A DNA stretch of 64,000 bases from CAZMNY01 sp964567745 (GTDB lineage Bacteria > Planctomycetota > Planctomycetia > Pirellulales > Pirellulaceae), in the NCBI GenBank assembly GCA_964567745.1, contig CAZMNY010000006.1, positions 62,001-126,000 of the forward strand, given 5' to 3'. The position numbers and the translations under genes were made by a program. Shown here piece after piece: positions 10,301-18,537 of this stretch. Every line of letters starts with the position of its first letter. Within the stretch, counting starts at the first letter, position 1. The notes under the pieces are model-generated. The model did not search any database, was not told where the DNA came from, and saw only the letters and a list, made by a program, of their open reading frames with translations.

Positions 10301-10365
10301 CCACAGCGTGGACGCAACTTTGCCATGCCGTGCTCGGCTCAAACAGTTTTCTATTTCGTGAATAA
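7336..10365 (+). CDS. PSCyt1/DUF1549/DUF1553 exported cytochrome protein
   Basis: Using the ATG at 7336 the protein has 1009 residues and begins with a hydrophobic leader (ISAALLTAYLVCAC). That leader ends in a possible lipobox around Cys19, so it may be a lipoprotein. The heme motif CYECH is at residues 53-57 (PSCyt1). DUF1549 follows, with a second CxxCH (CARCHDHKFDP) at residues 351-361. An inserted beta-rich segment lies roughly at 430-620 (with GPSVWAGGS and FSEDFDS), then DUF1553 to the end (FLFRE). Covalent heme attachment and export are inferred from the motifs. The DUF1501 partner starts 46 bases downstream and sugar-acid genes follow. The frame is open upstream to 6937, but that extension lacks a leader. 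Confidence 0.9.
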   Translation: MSRRQISAALLTAYLVCACSHAPKSVAADDTGTDPKGVEFFERQIAPILKRRCYECHSHESGKAKGGLVLDSRRGWEKGGSEGAAIVPGKPKESLLIDAIRYGSYEMPPKTKLPKREIELLEKWVAIGAPDPRVSKVPSIDPKRLWALQPIKNHSPAIVDDKRWPRDDLDAFILAGLEKQGLRPADDADRYMLLRRVTFDLTGLPPTVEEIDEFMNDESELAYERVVDRLLKSPGFGDNWGRHWFDLSCYADLADVTGNMLIRDAWRYRDYVIASFNSDKPLDRFVHEQIAGDLLPFDNVPQQREQIIATGYLAIGPWVLQNYIKGQLAADVVDHQIDRIGRTFLGQTISCARCHDHKFDPIPTRDYYALAGIFHSTRTTSYDGPGVWSVINETTLPIASGTSQEVARRKKTLKQLRERRQAIQTKLATLLLKIPGGTDANVLTLKEPIAANVKGQQYKLRFLAGPSVWAGGSQATTACDGLRIDLVRNDGSVLAGFVHNPGPWSGKLDAQKLKAADYSFTGDGRGEIQIRLTSASPGNGKFGGAINNLTIRDGESTVFSEDFDSLIPGPIEGSQADTKLRVLAKARVPGWLGGGINHSHAVDLGNGDYAVQFFGGGTKGLEQAKPKTQSEKEAYAQAKQLNLQLDDVIATIAKTEQENAPQHALAVRDTDKPSDSPIFQRGDFQSLGDVVPRGFVDAILVSQRFDIPKGTSGRLQLAHWLTAPDNPLTSRVLVNRVWRHLFGEGLVRTVDYFGVHGETPSHPELLDFLAVRMREIDNWSLKKTVRHMVLSHTYQMASTYNASAAKLDPENRLLWRMPRRRLTAESIRDAILSASGQLDPRRGRPSLGLELKGNINGLGGDVNPATWAGKIPDYIMRRRSVYLPFKRERPLGELEILSVFDFPHPSDITGARPNTTVATQALFLLNAPFVKQQATKLAERLKQDEPDDERDRINRLYLLTLGRPATSPETETALTFLTQCAEELKGDRATAWTQLCHAVLGSNSFLFRE

Positions 10366-10411
10366 TCGCATTCGTTTAACCCGATGCCGCAGGCGAGGCC
10401 GCTGTAGAAAA

Positions 10412-11842
10412 ATGAAGACAGCGCAAACAGAATTTGCCATCCCGACACGGCGAACCTTTCTTCGCGCTGCGAGCGGCGGGTTTGGTTCGCTCGTGCTGAA
10501 CGCAATGCTTCAACAATCGTACGCCGCGACGCCTAGCAAGAATCCGTCAGCCGATGCATCGCCGCTGTCCGTGAAGCAGCCGCATTTCCCAGCCAAGGCG
10601 AAACGCATCATCTTCCTGTTCATGTCGGGAGGTCCTTCGCAAATGGATCTCTACGACTTCAAACCTCGCCTCGCAAAAGGATCGGGCAAGCCACTGCCCT
10701 ACAAATTGCCCGAGACCGAAGCGACGGTCGGACTGGATAACACGCGCCTGCTCGGACCGGTAGCAGGATTCAAGCAACAGGGTGAGTGCGGTCTCTTGAT
10801 GAGCGACCTGTTGCCTCATACGGCCCGACACGCCGACGACCTTTGTGTTCTTCGAGCCGTGCAAGCGGACAGCCCCAACCATCCCGTGGCGATTCGGCAA
10901 CTTCACACCGGCAATCTGTTCGACACCGTTCCGTCGATGGGCTCTTGGCTATCGTACGGCTTAGGCACTGAAAATCAACGATTGCCATCCTATATCACGA
11001 TTTTGCCCCAAGAGGGTGAACGCAATTTTGGTAGTGCGTTTCTGCCGGCCATTCATCAAGGCACTGCCATCCAACATGTGGGATCGTCGCCCAACAAGGC
11101 CCCTATTCGCCACTTGACGGATTCTTCGCTTCCAAAAGCAGTCCAGCGTCGACGCATCGATTTGATTCAGACCATGAATCGTCGGCAGCTCGAACGCCTC
11201 AAATCGGACCAACAAATGGAGGGCGTGATCGAGTCATTCGAGCTCGCGTTCCGCATGCAAACCGAGACGCCGAAGCTAGTCGATTTTTCGGAAGAATCGA
11301 AAGCAACACTCGCACTCTACGGCATCGGCGACAAGCAGACCGAGTCGTTTGGGCGCCAGTGTTTGTTGGCCCGTCGTTTTGCCGAGGCGGGCGTGCGATT
11401 CGTGCAAGTGTCGCTCGGCGGCTGGGACCATCACAACAAGATTGCCACTGGACTCCCCGAACGCTGTGCGGTCTCCGACAAACCGGTCGCCGGCTTGCTT
11501 TCCGATCTGAAGGCGCGAGGGCTTTTGGAAGACACGCTCTTGTTGTGGGGCGGCGAATTTGGCCGCACTCCACACGCCCAAAACGGCGACGGCCGCGAGC
11601 ACAACCACCATGGTTTCACGATGTGGATGGCGGGAGGCGGCGCTAAAGGCGGCATCGCTCACGGCGTCACGGACGATTTTGGCTACTACGGCGTCGATGG
11701 CCAGGTTCACATGAACGACCTCCACGCTACCATGCTTCACTTGATGGGACTCGACCACGAGCGTCTCACTTTCGAGCACCACGGACGCCCCTTCCGGCTG
11801 ACCGATGTGGCGGGCAAAGTTGTGAAGGAGATAATCGCCTGA
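10412..11842 (+). CDS. DUF1501 family protein, Tat-exported
   Basis: A 476-residue partner of the cytochrome protein just upstream. The ATG at 10412 places the twin-arginine motif (TRRTFLRAASGGFG) near residue 12. An earlier ATG at 10325 would overlap the upstream gene and add a basic, non-signal-like stretch. The family blocks are MSGGPSQMDLYDFK, SLGGWDHHNK, WGGEFGRTPHAQNGDGREHN and DLHATMLHLMGLDHERL. It is in the alkaline-phosphatase-like superfamily by family knowledge; activity is unknown. The lactonase-like gene follows after 132 bases. Short arms gaatgac/gtcattc (11850-11885) lie in that gap, too small to call a terminator. Confidence 0.9.
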   Translation: MKTAQTEFAIPTRRTFLRAASGGFGSLVLNAMLQQSYAATPSKNPSADASPLSVKQPHFPAKAKRIIFLFMSGGPSQMDLYDFKPRLAKGSGKPLPYKLPETEATVGLDNTRLLGPVAGFKQQGECGLLMSDLLPHTARHADDLCVLRAVQADSPNHPVAIRQLHTGNLFDTVPSMGSWLSYGLGTENQRLPSYITILPQEGERNFGSAFLPAIHQGTAIQHVGSSPNKAPIRHLTDSSLPKAVQRRRIDLIQTMNRRQLERLKSDQQMEGVIESFELAFRMQTETPKLVDFSEESKATLALYGIGDKQTESFGRQCLLARRFAEAGVRFVQVSLGGWDHHNKIATGLPERCAVSDKPVAGLLSDLKARGLLEDTLLLWGGEFGRTPHAQNGDGREHNHHGFTMWMAGGGAKGGIAHGVTDDFGYYGVDGQVHMNDLHATMLHLMGLDHERLTFEHHGRPFRLTDVAGKVVKEIIA

Positions 11843-11974
11843 GGCGAATGACAGCAAAGCCTTTTTGAGCGACAATCGTCATTCTTTCTTCGGCATCGCT
11901 GGACGCAGAAACTAAGCCCGCTAGTGCTAGTCGGATCCGCATAGAAGAGCGAACAAAAAAACGGGAACCGCGCC

Positions 11975-13876
11975 ATGAAGAATCTCTCGAAACGTCTAAG
12001 TTGGTCTCTGTGCATCCTGCTCAGCCTGCTCTCGCTAGCCGGTTCGGCGTTTTCACGCGAGCCGATCCCGTTACGCGCCGGCCCGGTAACAGCCCTCTTC
12101 GATGCAGACAACGTCTTCTTACGCTACGTCCGAGTGGGGCCGCATGAAGTATTGCGAGGCGTCAACGCGCCGATCCGCAACGAAAACTGGGCGACGATCG
12201 CCCCGACGGTCTCGAAACTCAAGGTCAAGAACCGAGGCGACAGTTTTGAGGTAACTTTCGACGTGACGTGCCGCAAAGCGGACATCGATTTTCGCTGGAC
12301 AGGGACGATCACTGGGAGCGACAAGGGAGTGATTGAGTTTACGTTTGACGGTGAAGCTCATTCCAGCTTCAAGCGGAACCGAATCGGTTTTTGCGTGCTT
12401 CATGGGCCGTCCGCCGCCGGTCGCCAGTGGTTGCTCGAGACAGTTGATGGCAAGAAATCGAAAGGGCAATTCCCTAAGTTTATCTCACCACATCAACCAG
12501 CTACAAATTTGCGTGCCATCACGCATGAAGTCTCGAAAGGCATCCGAGCTCGCGTCGACTTTGAGGGCGAAGTCTTCGAGATGGAAGACCAGCGGAACTG
12601 GACGGACGCTTCGTTTAAGACTTACTGCACGCCACTGGAGATCCCCTATCCGGTGGACGTAGCTGAGGGCGCGAAGATACGTCAAAAAATCAGAATCAGC
12701 ATCGACGACGAACGAGCGGGTCGAGTTGTTTCCCAAGCAGACCGTACCGTGCTTTCAATAGGGAAACGCGAAACCAAACTACCTCTGCTTGGCGTACAAG
12801 TGTCGAGCGAATTCGAGCAACTCACAAGCGAGCAACTGACACGACTCAAAGCCTTAAAACTCGACCACCTTCGCGTTAACCTTGCTCTATCCGACGATTC
12901 GTTCGTCAATGACTTGCGACGGGCAACAAGCCAAGCCAACGCGCTTGGCGTGTCGCTGCAGATTGTGCTCGGCCTAGGCGACTCACCGGCATTCTCAAAA
13001 CTAGTCTCCGAGGTCAAACGCATTCAGCCGCCTGTTTCATTTTGGCTTGTTCGTGGCGGCGACCCGGATCACTTGCGATCGACGCGAGAACATCTTGGGC
13101 CAATTGGCGGCGAAGCAGAAATCGGCGTGACTCGCGTGACCAACTTTGTGGACCTAAATCGGTCTCGCCCGGACAACTCAGCGAGCGAGGCAATTGGTTT
13201 CGCTATTAATCCGCAAATCCACGCCTTCGACAATGCGTCGATGGTCGAAACGTTGCCGATCCACGCAAACGCCGTCAACAGCGCTCGTCAGTTTGCCGGT
13301 CGCAGGCCATTGGTCATTGGGCCAATTACCCTGGCGCCGCAACTGCTTGACGGAGTCGATCAGCCTGGCGGACCGCCGCAAGGAGGGCCTCTGCCAACGT
13401 ATGTTGACCAGCGACAAGTCCATCCGTTTGCGGCGGTTTGGACGCTGGGCAGTTTGAAGTACTTGGCCGACTCCGGTGCGCATTCCGCCACATTCTTTGA
13501 GACTATCGGCTGGAAGGGAATCATGGATGCTGACGATCTTTCCTCGCGTCCAAAGGCTTTTCGATCCCGACCGCGCGCCCTGTTTCCTGTCTACCATTTT
13601 CTACATGAAATCGGTGAATTCAAAGGAGGAACTGTCCGCGGCGTTCACACTTCGGACAATCTTTCAGCAGTCGGCCTTGCGTTAAAAAAGCAAAATCGAA
13701 CGCGAATCCTTGTCGGCAATTTGACGGGCCGATCCCAGACCGTGACGCTGCGCGGAATCAGCGGCCGACCAATCACCGTGCAAATCCTCGGCGCCAAGAC
13801 GACTCGCCGCGTTCCCGAATTGACTATCGATCTCCCGCCGTACGGCATTGCGAGAATTGATCGGGTGGTCGATTGA
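11975..13876 (+). CDS. D-apionate lactonase-like secreted protein
   Basis: A 633-residue protein with a clean Sec signal peptide (WSLCILLSLLSLAGSAFS, about residues 10-27). The beta-rich N-terminal half carries stretches I recognise from the D-apionate lactonase (ApnL) family: LRAGPVTALFD, RNRIGFCVLHG, FEMEDQRNWTDASFKTY and the HQP near residue 173. A TIM-barrel-like middle (LKLDHLRVNLALSDDSF, about 289-305) and a small C-terminal beta domain follow. Characterised ApnL opens the lactone from oxidised apiose, a branched sugar of plant and aquatic-plant pectin. The substrate here is inferred from family resemblance only. The gene overlaps the downstream symporter gene by 4 bases (ATGA), implying translational coupling. 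The export signal is notable because sugar-acid lactonases are often cytoplasmic. Confidence 0.68.
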   Translation: MKNLSKRLSWSLCILLSLLSLAGSAFSREPIPLRAGPVTALFDADNVFLRYVRVGPHEVLRGVNAPIRNENWATIAPTVSKLKVKNRGDSFEVTFDVTCRKADIDFRWTGTITGSDKGVIEFTFDGEAHSSFKRNRIGFCVLHGPSAAGRQWLLETVDGKKSKGQFPKFISPHQPATNLRAITHEVSKGIRARVDFEGEVFEMEDQRNWTDASFKTYCTPLEIPYPVDVAEGAKIRQKIRISIDDERAGRVVSQADRTVLSIGKRETKLPLLGVQVSSEFEQLTSEQLTRLKALKLDHLRVNLALSDDSFVNDLRRATSQANALGVSLQIVLGLGDSPAFSKLVSEVKRIQPPVSFWLVRGGDPDHLRSTREHLGPIGGEAEIGVTRVTNFVDLNRSRPDNSASEAIGFAINPQIHAFDNASMVETLPIHANAVNSARQFAGRRPLVIGPITLAPQLLDGVDQPGGPPQGGPLPTYVDQRQVHPFAAVWTLGSLKYLADSGAHSATFFETIGWKGIMDADDLSSRPKAFRSRPRALFPVYHFLHEIGEFKGGTVRGVHTSDNLSAVGLALKKQNRTRILVGNLTGRSQTVTLRGISGRPITVQILGAKTTRRVPELTIDLPPYGIARIDRVVD

Positions 13877-15036
13877 TGAACCCCGCGTCGTTACTCGCGT
13901 TTCGATTGTTCGGCGGTTCGCCACTCGACAGCGTAATCATCTTCGCCGACGCCTGGATCGTTGACTGGACAGCCTATTTCGGTCCGGCCTTGTCAGGCTG
14001 CTTCATCGGCCTCGCACTGGCGGCAACAATCCGGAAAGGACCGCTGCGACAGTTGGCTTTCACGATTTGGATCGCCACCGGTGTCGTCGTGGGGATGGCG
14101 TTTCATGACTCGTTCATTACCTTTCCTCCGTGGTTTTTCGGGCTTGCCAAGCAAGAAATGAGCATCGTGTTCATCCCGGTCTTGCAAGTCATCATGTTCG
14201 CAATGGGAACGACGCTCAGTGTCAGCGACTTCACACGCGTCTTCAAAATGCCGACGGGCGTTCTCATCGGGCTGGCGTGCCAATTCACTATCATGCCCCT
14301 GATTGGGTTCGGACTCGCTCACGCCTTCGGACTGCCGCCTGCCATCGCCGCTGGGTTGGTGCTCGTGGGCTGCTCGCCCAGCGGGCTGGCTTCGAACGTG
14401 ATGGCGTTTATCGCGAAAGCCAATGTCGCAATGTCCGTCACGATGACCGCGTTCTCGACGTTGCTCGCACCCCTCCTCACGCCCTTGCTCATGAAATTGC
14501 TCGCAGGCGAGATGGTCGAGATCGACGTACCAGGAATGATGTGGAGCATGACGAAAATCGTGCTGCTCCCAGTCCTGGCCGGCTTGATCTTTCATCATCT
14601 CATCTATCACCGACTCAAGTGGCTCGACCGCGTGATGCCAATCGTTTCGATGGTCGGCATCTTGATCATGACTGTCCTGACGGTCGCGATAGGACGCGAC
14701 AAACTCTTGCAAGTCGGCCCGCTGTTGATTCTCGCCTGCCTGATTCACAGCTCCGCCGGTTTCACGCTCGGCTATTTCGTTTGCCGAATGCTCGGGAAAG
14801 ACAAACTCACCTGCCGGACGATCGCACTCGAGGTTGGTTTACAGAACTCTGGAATGGCGGCTGGGCTCGCCAAATCACTTGGCAAGGTCGCCACACTCGG
14901 CCTTGTGCCGATCGTCTTTGGCCCCGTCATGAACATTATTGCGTCGGTACTCGCCAATGTCTGGAGCGCGCACCCTGTCGAGTCGACTGGGAAAATCAAT
15001 AAGAAACGAACCGAACTAGAGGTAAGTACTGGATGA
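13873..15036 (+). CDS. BASS-family (bile acid:sodium symporter-like) transporter
   Basis: A 387-residue membrane protein with about nine or ten hydrophobic helices. Family signatures include MFAMGTTLSVSDFTRVFKMP (about 115-134), LACQFTIMPLIGFGLAHAFGLP and, most tellingly, VGCSPSGLASNVMAFIAKAN, the crossover region that binds sodium and substrate in BASS proteins. A later block, LEVGLQNSGMAAGLA, also fits. BASS proteins import organic anions with sodium. The gene lies between a lactonase-like gene and an HpcH/HpaI aldolase, with ATGA overlaps on both sides, which suggests uptake of a sugar-derived carboxylate. A ggtgg stretch about nine bases before the ATG may serve as ribosome site. Confidence 0.9.
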   Translation: MMNPASLLAFRLFGGSPLDSVIIFADAWIVDWTAYFGPALSGCFIGLALAATIRKGPLRQLAFTIWIATGVVVGMAFHDSFITFPPWFFGLAKQEMSIVFIPVLQVIMFAMGTTLSVSDFTRVFKMPTGVLIGLACQFTIMPLIGFGLAHAFGLPPAIAAGLVLVGCSPSGLASNVMAFIAKANVAMSVTMTAFSTLLAPLLTPLLMKLLAGEMVEIDVPGMMWSMTKIVLLPVLAGLIFHHLIYHRLKWLDRVMPIVSMVGILIMTVLTVAIGRDKLLQVGPLLILACLIHSSAGFTLGYFVCRMLGKDKLTCRTIALEVGLQNSGMAAGLAKSLGKVATLGLVPIVFGPVMNIIASVLANVWSAHPVESTGKINKKRTELEVSTG

Positions 15037-15878
15037 AGACCCAGGCACTGAAGCGCTTTCGAGAAAAGCTTGCGACGAATGACCCCGTCTACGGCCTCTG
15101 GGTGACGCTTGAATCGGCGAGCGTCACGGAGATGGCCGTCGCAATTGGAATGGATTGGGTGGTGATCGATGCTGAGCACGGCTACTTGGACTGGAAAGAG
15201 ATCAACGAACATATCCGAGCGGGTTTGCGGAGCGATACAGTCGTACTCGTCCGACTGGTCGAACGCAGCACGTCGCTTTGCAAACGGGCGCTCGATATTG
15301 GAGCCGATGGCGTCGTCATCCCGTGGGTCGAATCTGTCGACGAACTTGAAGAAGCCATCCGCGACTGCCGCTATCCGCCCGAAGGCCGACGGGGCATCGG
15401 AGGCGAGCGAGCAACGGCATGGGGGCAGTGTCTTGCCGAACACACAGAAGAAGCGAACGAACACGTCTTGGTCGTGCCGTTGATTGAAAGCGTTGAGGCA
15501 ATCCCAAATGTTCCGGCGATGTGCGAAGTGGATGGGACAGACGTCTTCTTCTTTGGCCCTGCCGATTTTTCGGCGACGGCTGGTTATCGAGGGCAATGGG
15601 AAGGACCGGGCGTCGCCGAGCAGATCCTGCAATTGAAGGACTCCATTCGCGCCGCCAGTAAGCACTGCGGCCTGATGACGACGAGTATCGAGAATCTTGT
15701 CGCGCGGCGCGAGCAGGGATTTCGAATGATGGGCGTGGGTTCTGACAGCGGACTGTTGCTGAGATCAATGCACCAGGCGCTACAATCCGTTGAACGCGAC
15801 CGCATGCCCGCACCAAGTCTTGATCCGGCGGATGGACGTGACGTGGGCACGACTGGCAACAACGACAGTCGCTCTTAA
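15033..15878 (+). CDS. HpcH/HpaI family aldolase (2-keto-3-deoxy sugar acid type)
   Basis: A 281-residue cytoplasmic protein with no export signal. Class II HpcH/HpaI aldolase features: YGLWVTLESASVTEMAVAIG, the catalytic base in VIDAEHGYLDW (His49), the pyruvate-binding arginine in VLVRL, metal-site carboxylates in the PLIESVEA block and in DVFFFGPADFSATAG, and the GADGVVIPWVES stretch. Members cleave 2-keto-3-deoxy acids such as 4-hydroxy-2-oxoheptanedioate or 2-keto-3-deoxy-rhamnonate into pyruvate and an aldehyde. A gaggt ribosome site precedes the ATG, which overlaps the symporter stop. It is the last gene of the operon and probably carries out the final carbon-chain cleavage of the imported acid. 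Confidence 0.9.
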   Translation: MKTQALKRFREKLATNDPVYGLWVTLESASVTEMAVAIGMDWVVIDAEHGYLDWKEINEHIRAGLRSDTVVLVRLVERSTSLCKRALDIGADGVVIPWVESVDELEEAIRDCRYPPEGRRGIGGERATAWGQCLAEHTEEANEHVLVVPLIESVEAIPNVPAMCEVDGTDVFFFGPADFSATAGYRGQWEGPGVAEQILQLKDSIRAASKHCGLMTTSIENLVARREQGFRMMGVGSDSGLLLRSMHQALQSVERDRMPAPSLDPADGRDVGTTGNNDSRS

Positions 15879-15901
15879 CCAACAAGACCAACGCCTCGCT
15901 C

Positions 15902-15944
15902 CTGTTGGCCGAGGCTACCTCAACGTAGCCTATGGGCAACGCCC
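15902..15944. repeat. Dispersed repeat copy 1 (about 43 bp)
   Basis: The segment beginning ctgttggccgaggctacctc and ending gggcaacgccc is found again, in reverse complement, at 36635-36679 with few differences. Both copies lie in intergenic DNA. Translated in one frame the core reads YLNVAYGQRP, so this frame can be mis-annotated as a small protein. Confidence 0.75.
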
Positions 15945-16071
15945 TTATAGATTACCCCTGCGTCTTCGGCTTTGTGCAGCCAGGCTCAGTGGTGGTCTTT
16001 CATGGGCCTTGAACTGGGACTGGCTGGAACACAAGGCCGCGTCGCGAATCATGCTGCTTTGATAACAAGCA

Positions 16072-16137
16072 GTGGAGCGTCACGGATTTCCGCCCATGCC
16101 GCATTGACGGCTAATCCTAGACTTCCGGACGCTCCAC
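16072..16137. repeat. Inverted repeat in the 15879-16351 gap
   Basis: A perfect 10-bp inverted repeat, gtggagcgtc (16072-16081) and gacgctccac (16128-16137), extends for about four further bases (cgga) if one base is looped out. It encloses 46 bases. Apart from this and the 15902 repeat, the 473-base gap between the aldolase and the next gene holds no frame that I consider coding. Confidence 0.45.
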
Positions 16138-16351
16138 CTTCTTCGTCCTCGACGGATCACTCAGATGTTGCGACGACAAGCGCACACTATAAGGTTTCCG
16201 CACGGACGAGGATTGCTTGCTTTTCTATTCTCAGTTTTGCAAGGGTCGCTATGAAAAACAATCCAGAAGACAGGAAACCGGGCCTCTTTATCGGAATCGA
16301 ATCATAAGGTGCCGCGCGGCTTCGACACTGGATTAGGATGCGAGCGACGAC

Positions 16352-16831
16352 GTGCTTGACGGCTATTCGTGCATGTTCCGTCGCGTGGATCCGTCGGCGT
16401 ACCGCGACTATTTTGGCTACGCTCGCTGGTACTACGAAGGTGACGAGTTTCCGATGCTTCAGTGCGTCTGGCCAGATGGCGCCCACCGATTTCCCTGGGA
16501 CTCTGGTTTCCATTCCGAATTGCTCCAGTCACAACTTGTGTTTGCCGGCAAATCGGCTTGGCCTTTTCAGGATGCGAAAAACACGGCGGTGATTACGACA
16601 CGGCAGGTGATTGAGGACGATCATCCCATCCTCTTGGTGTCGCATGATGAGGACGGAGACTGGCAGTTTCTGTGTGGGACAACGGACGAACCCGATGATG
16701 GCCGTTTGGTTAGCTTGAGTTTTGTCGTCGAACAGTTCGCATCCGTGACGGAACTCGCGGACTTGCCGACCGGCTGGCAGGCACATCGCGACACGCCAGA
16801 ACAGCCCTGGCAGCGAGCGGAGCAAGACTAG
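16352..16831 (+). CDS. Conserved hypothetical protein, soluble
   Basis: A 159-residue acidic cytoplasmic protein from a GTG at 16352; an ATG at 16373 would give 152 residues. An AGGA sits a little over ten bases before the GTG. It reads like a genuine folded protein: MFRRVDPSAYRDYFGYARWYYEGDEFPMLQCVWPDG near the N-terminus and ILLVSHDEDGDWQFLCGT with VSLSFVVEQFASVTELADLPTGW towards the C-terminus. The second half resembles the small DUF2185/immunity-like proteins annotated only as hypothetical in many bacteria, but I cannot name a function. It is separated from its neighbours by 473 bases upstream and about 180 bases downstream, and probably has its own promoter. Confidence 0.72.
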   Translation: MLDGYSCMFRRVDPSAYRDYFGYARWYYEGDEFPMLQCVWPDGAHRFPWDSGFHSELLQSQLVFAGKSAWPFQDAKNTAVITTRQVIEDDHPILLVSHDEDGDWQFLCGTTDEPDDGRLVSLSFVVEQFASVTELADLPTGWQAHRDTPEQPWQRAEQD

Positions 16832-17015
16832 CTTCGTGCACGTCCGATGCCGCTCCCGCGACGCACCCGGCGTGTGAGGGTCTGTGAGGCCAAATCGCGC
16901 CACTCTTGCGGCGCGAAACGCGACACTTGCGAAAGGCGACGGACGATATTCTTGCCGCGGGTGCATCACAGCAGGTATGATCGGAACCGAGCATGAATCA
17001 CCGGAGCGTTGCCGA

Positions 17016-18500
17016 ATGTTGCGAATCCTCGGAACTCGAAAGAAGTTGTGCGACGGTTTTGATCGCCGCGACTTTCTACAAGTAGGTTCGCTGGCGGCAA
17101 TGGGGCTGACGTCCGCAGACATGCTTCGCAAGCAAGCGAGCGGCGCCCCGGCTGACGGCGCGTTTGGAAAAGCGAAGTCCTGCATTTTGCTTTTCCCCTA
17201 CGGCTCACCCTCCTCCCATGAGACGTTTGATCCCAAGCCGGGGATGCCGGAGATACAGGGCGAGTTGAAAGATGCTGCGAGCGTTGTTCCAGGTCTAAGG
17301 ATCTGTGAACGCCTGCCCCGAGTAGCTCAAGTGATGGACAAAGTTACGGTCGTCCGGTCGATGACTCATCCGTATCCGGTGCACGGTTTGGCCTATGCGG
17401 TGACCGGTTTACCGACTTACACTCCCGCGCTTGAGGCGCGTGCTCGAGACAGCAGGCATTGGCCGTTCATCGGATCGATCGTCGATTATCTCGGCCGCCA
17501 GAATTCTTCGCCGTCGCCGATACCCGCAAATATTGGACTGCCCTGGGTCGTAAACTCGAAGACGGACAACCCCGAGGTCAATGCCGGACCTTGGGCCGCA
17601 TTCCTCGGCGCCGAATACGATCCTCTTTGGACGGACTTCGATGGCGACGGGCTGCGCGTCGCGCCCAAGAACACCGTCGCCCAGACCAAGCGATTCAAAA
17701 ACCCGTTTGGCGGCACAACGCCCGATGGCCGGTTTCGGTTTTCCGACGCCGCCGAACTGCCGGCTGACATTTCAGTCGAACGACTGCGTATGAGACGTTC
17801 GATCCTTGCGCAGTTCGATCAACAGCGACGCATGGCCGACCACTTTGCCAATGTTCAGTCGCTGGAGAATCAGCGTGAACTTGCCATCTCGCTACTGACG
17901 TCGAGCCGAGTGCGCAGGGCGCTCGACATCGGCGTCGAACCGCGACGGTTGCGAGAACGATACGGGATGACGCTGTTTGGCCAAGGATGTTTGGCTGCAC
18001 GCCGCTTGATCGAAGCGGGAGGCAAATTCGTCTCGGTGTTTTGGGATTGTTTCGGGCAATTCGCCAACGGAGCATGGGATACCCATCAGTATCATTATCC
18101 TCGCATGAAGGAATTGTTGCTCCCCGCCATGGACCTGGCCTACTCGTCGCTGCTAACCGACCTCGATGAACGGGGGCTATTGGACGAGACGCTGGTGATC
18201 TGGATGAGCGAACATGGGCGCACGCCTCAGATCAATTCGAAACCGGGCGGCGGCCGCGAACATTGGTCGAGAGCCTATTCAGTCGCGCTGGCGGGCGGCG
18301 GTATCGCGCGAGGCAAGATCGTTGGTCAAACCACGCCGGACGGAGGCGACGTGATGGACAATCCCGTGTCGCCCAAAGACATTCTCGCCACCGCCTACTA
18401 CTTGCTTGGAATCGATCCACATACGACGGTGAACGATCGGCAGAATCGCCCCCACGCGATCGCGGGCGACGGCAAAGTGCGCACAGAACTGTTCGCGTGA
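17016..18500 (+). CDS. Divergent orphan DUF1501 protein, Tat-exported
   Basis: From the ATG at 17016 (ggag just upstream) the protein has 494 residues with a Tat leader DRRDFLQVGSLAAMGLTSADML. The frame is open back to 16884, but the leader position favours 17016. It belongs to DUF1501 but differs from the other four here. The usual GGPSQxDxFD block reads PYGSPSSHETFDPK, and GEFGRTP reads MSEHGRTPQINSKPGGGREHW. The C-terminal HATMLHLMG block is replaced by PKDILATAYYLLGIDPHT. No cytochrome gene is adjacent. It lies 37 bases before the DUF4838 gene, so it may act with that polysaccharide cluster instead. Confidence 0.87.
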   Translation: MLRILGTRKKLCDGFDRRDFLQVGSLAAMGLTSADMLRKQASGAPADGAFGKAKSCILLFPYGSPSSHETFDPKPGMPEIQGELKDAASVVPGLRICERLPRVAQVMDKVTVVRSMTHPYPVHGLAYAVTGLPTYTPALEARARDSRHWPFIGSIVDYLGRQNSSPSPIPANIGLPWVVNSKTDNPEVNAGPWAAFLGAEYDPLWTDFDGDGLRVAPKNTVAQTKRFKNPFGGTTPDGRFRFSDAAELPADISVERLRMRRSILAQFDQQRRMADHFANVQSLENQRELAISLLTSSRVRRALDIGVEPRRLRERYGMTLFGQGCLAARRLIEAGGKFVSVFWDCFGQFANGAWDTHQYHYPRMKELLLPAMDLAYSSLLTDLDERGLLDETLVIWMSEHGRTPQINSKPGGGREHWSRAYSVALAGGGIARGKIVGQTTPDGGDVMDNPVSPKDILATAYYLLGIDPHTTVNDRQNRPHAIAGDGKVRTELFA

Positions 18501-18537
18501 CCTAGCCAACGAACTTCTATTTGAGGACGCTCTTTCA

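Noticed and set aside
13993..15002. Long frames overlapping the BASS transporter (251 residues on minus, 290 on plus)
   Set aside because: Both are Asp/His/Arg-rich shadows of a strongly conserved membrane protein with coupled neighbours.
15790..16307. Two small plus-strand frames after the aldolase
   Set aside because: One is a translation of the dispersed repeat; the other has low-complexity Ser/Ala composition and no ribosome site.
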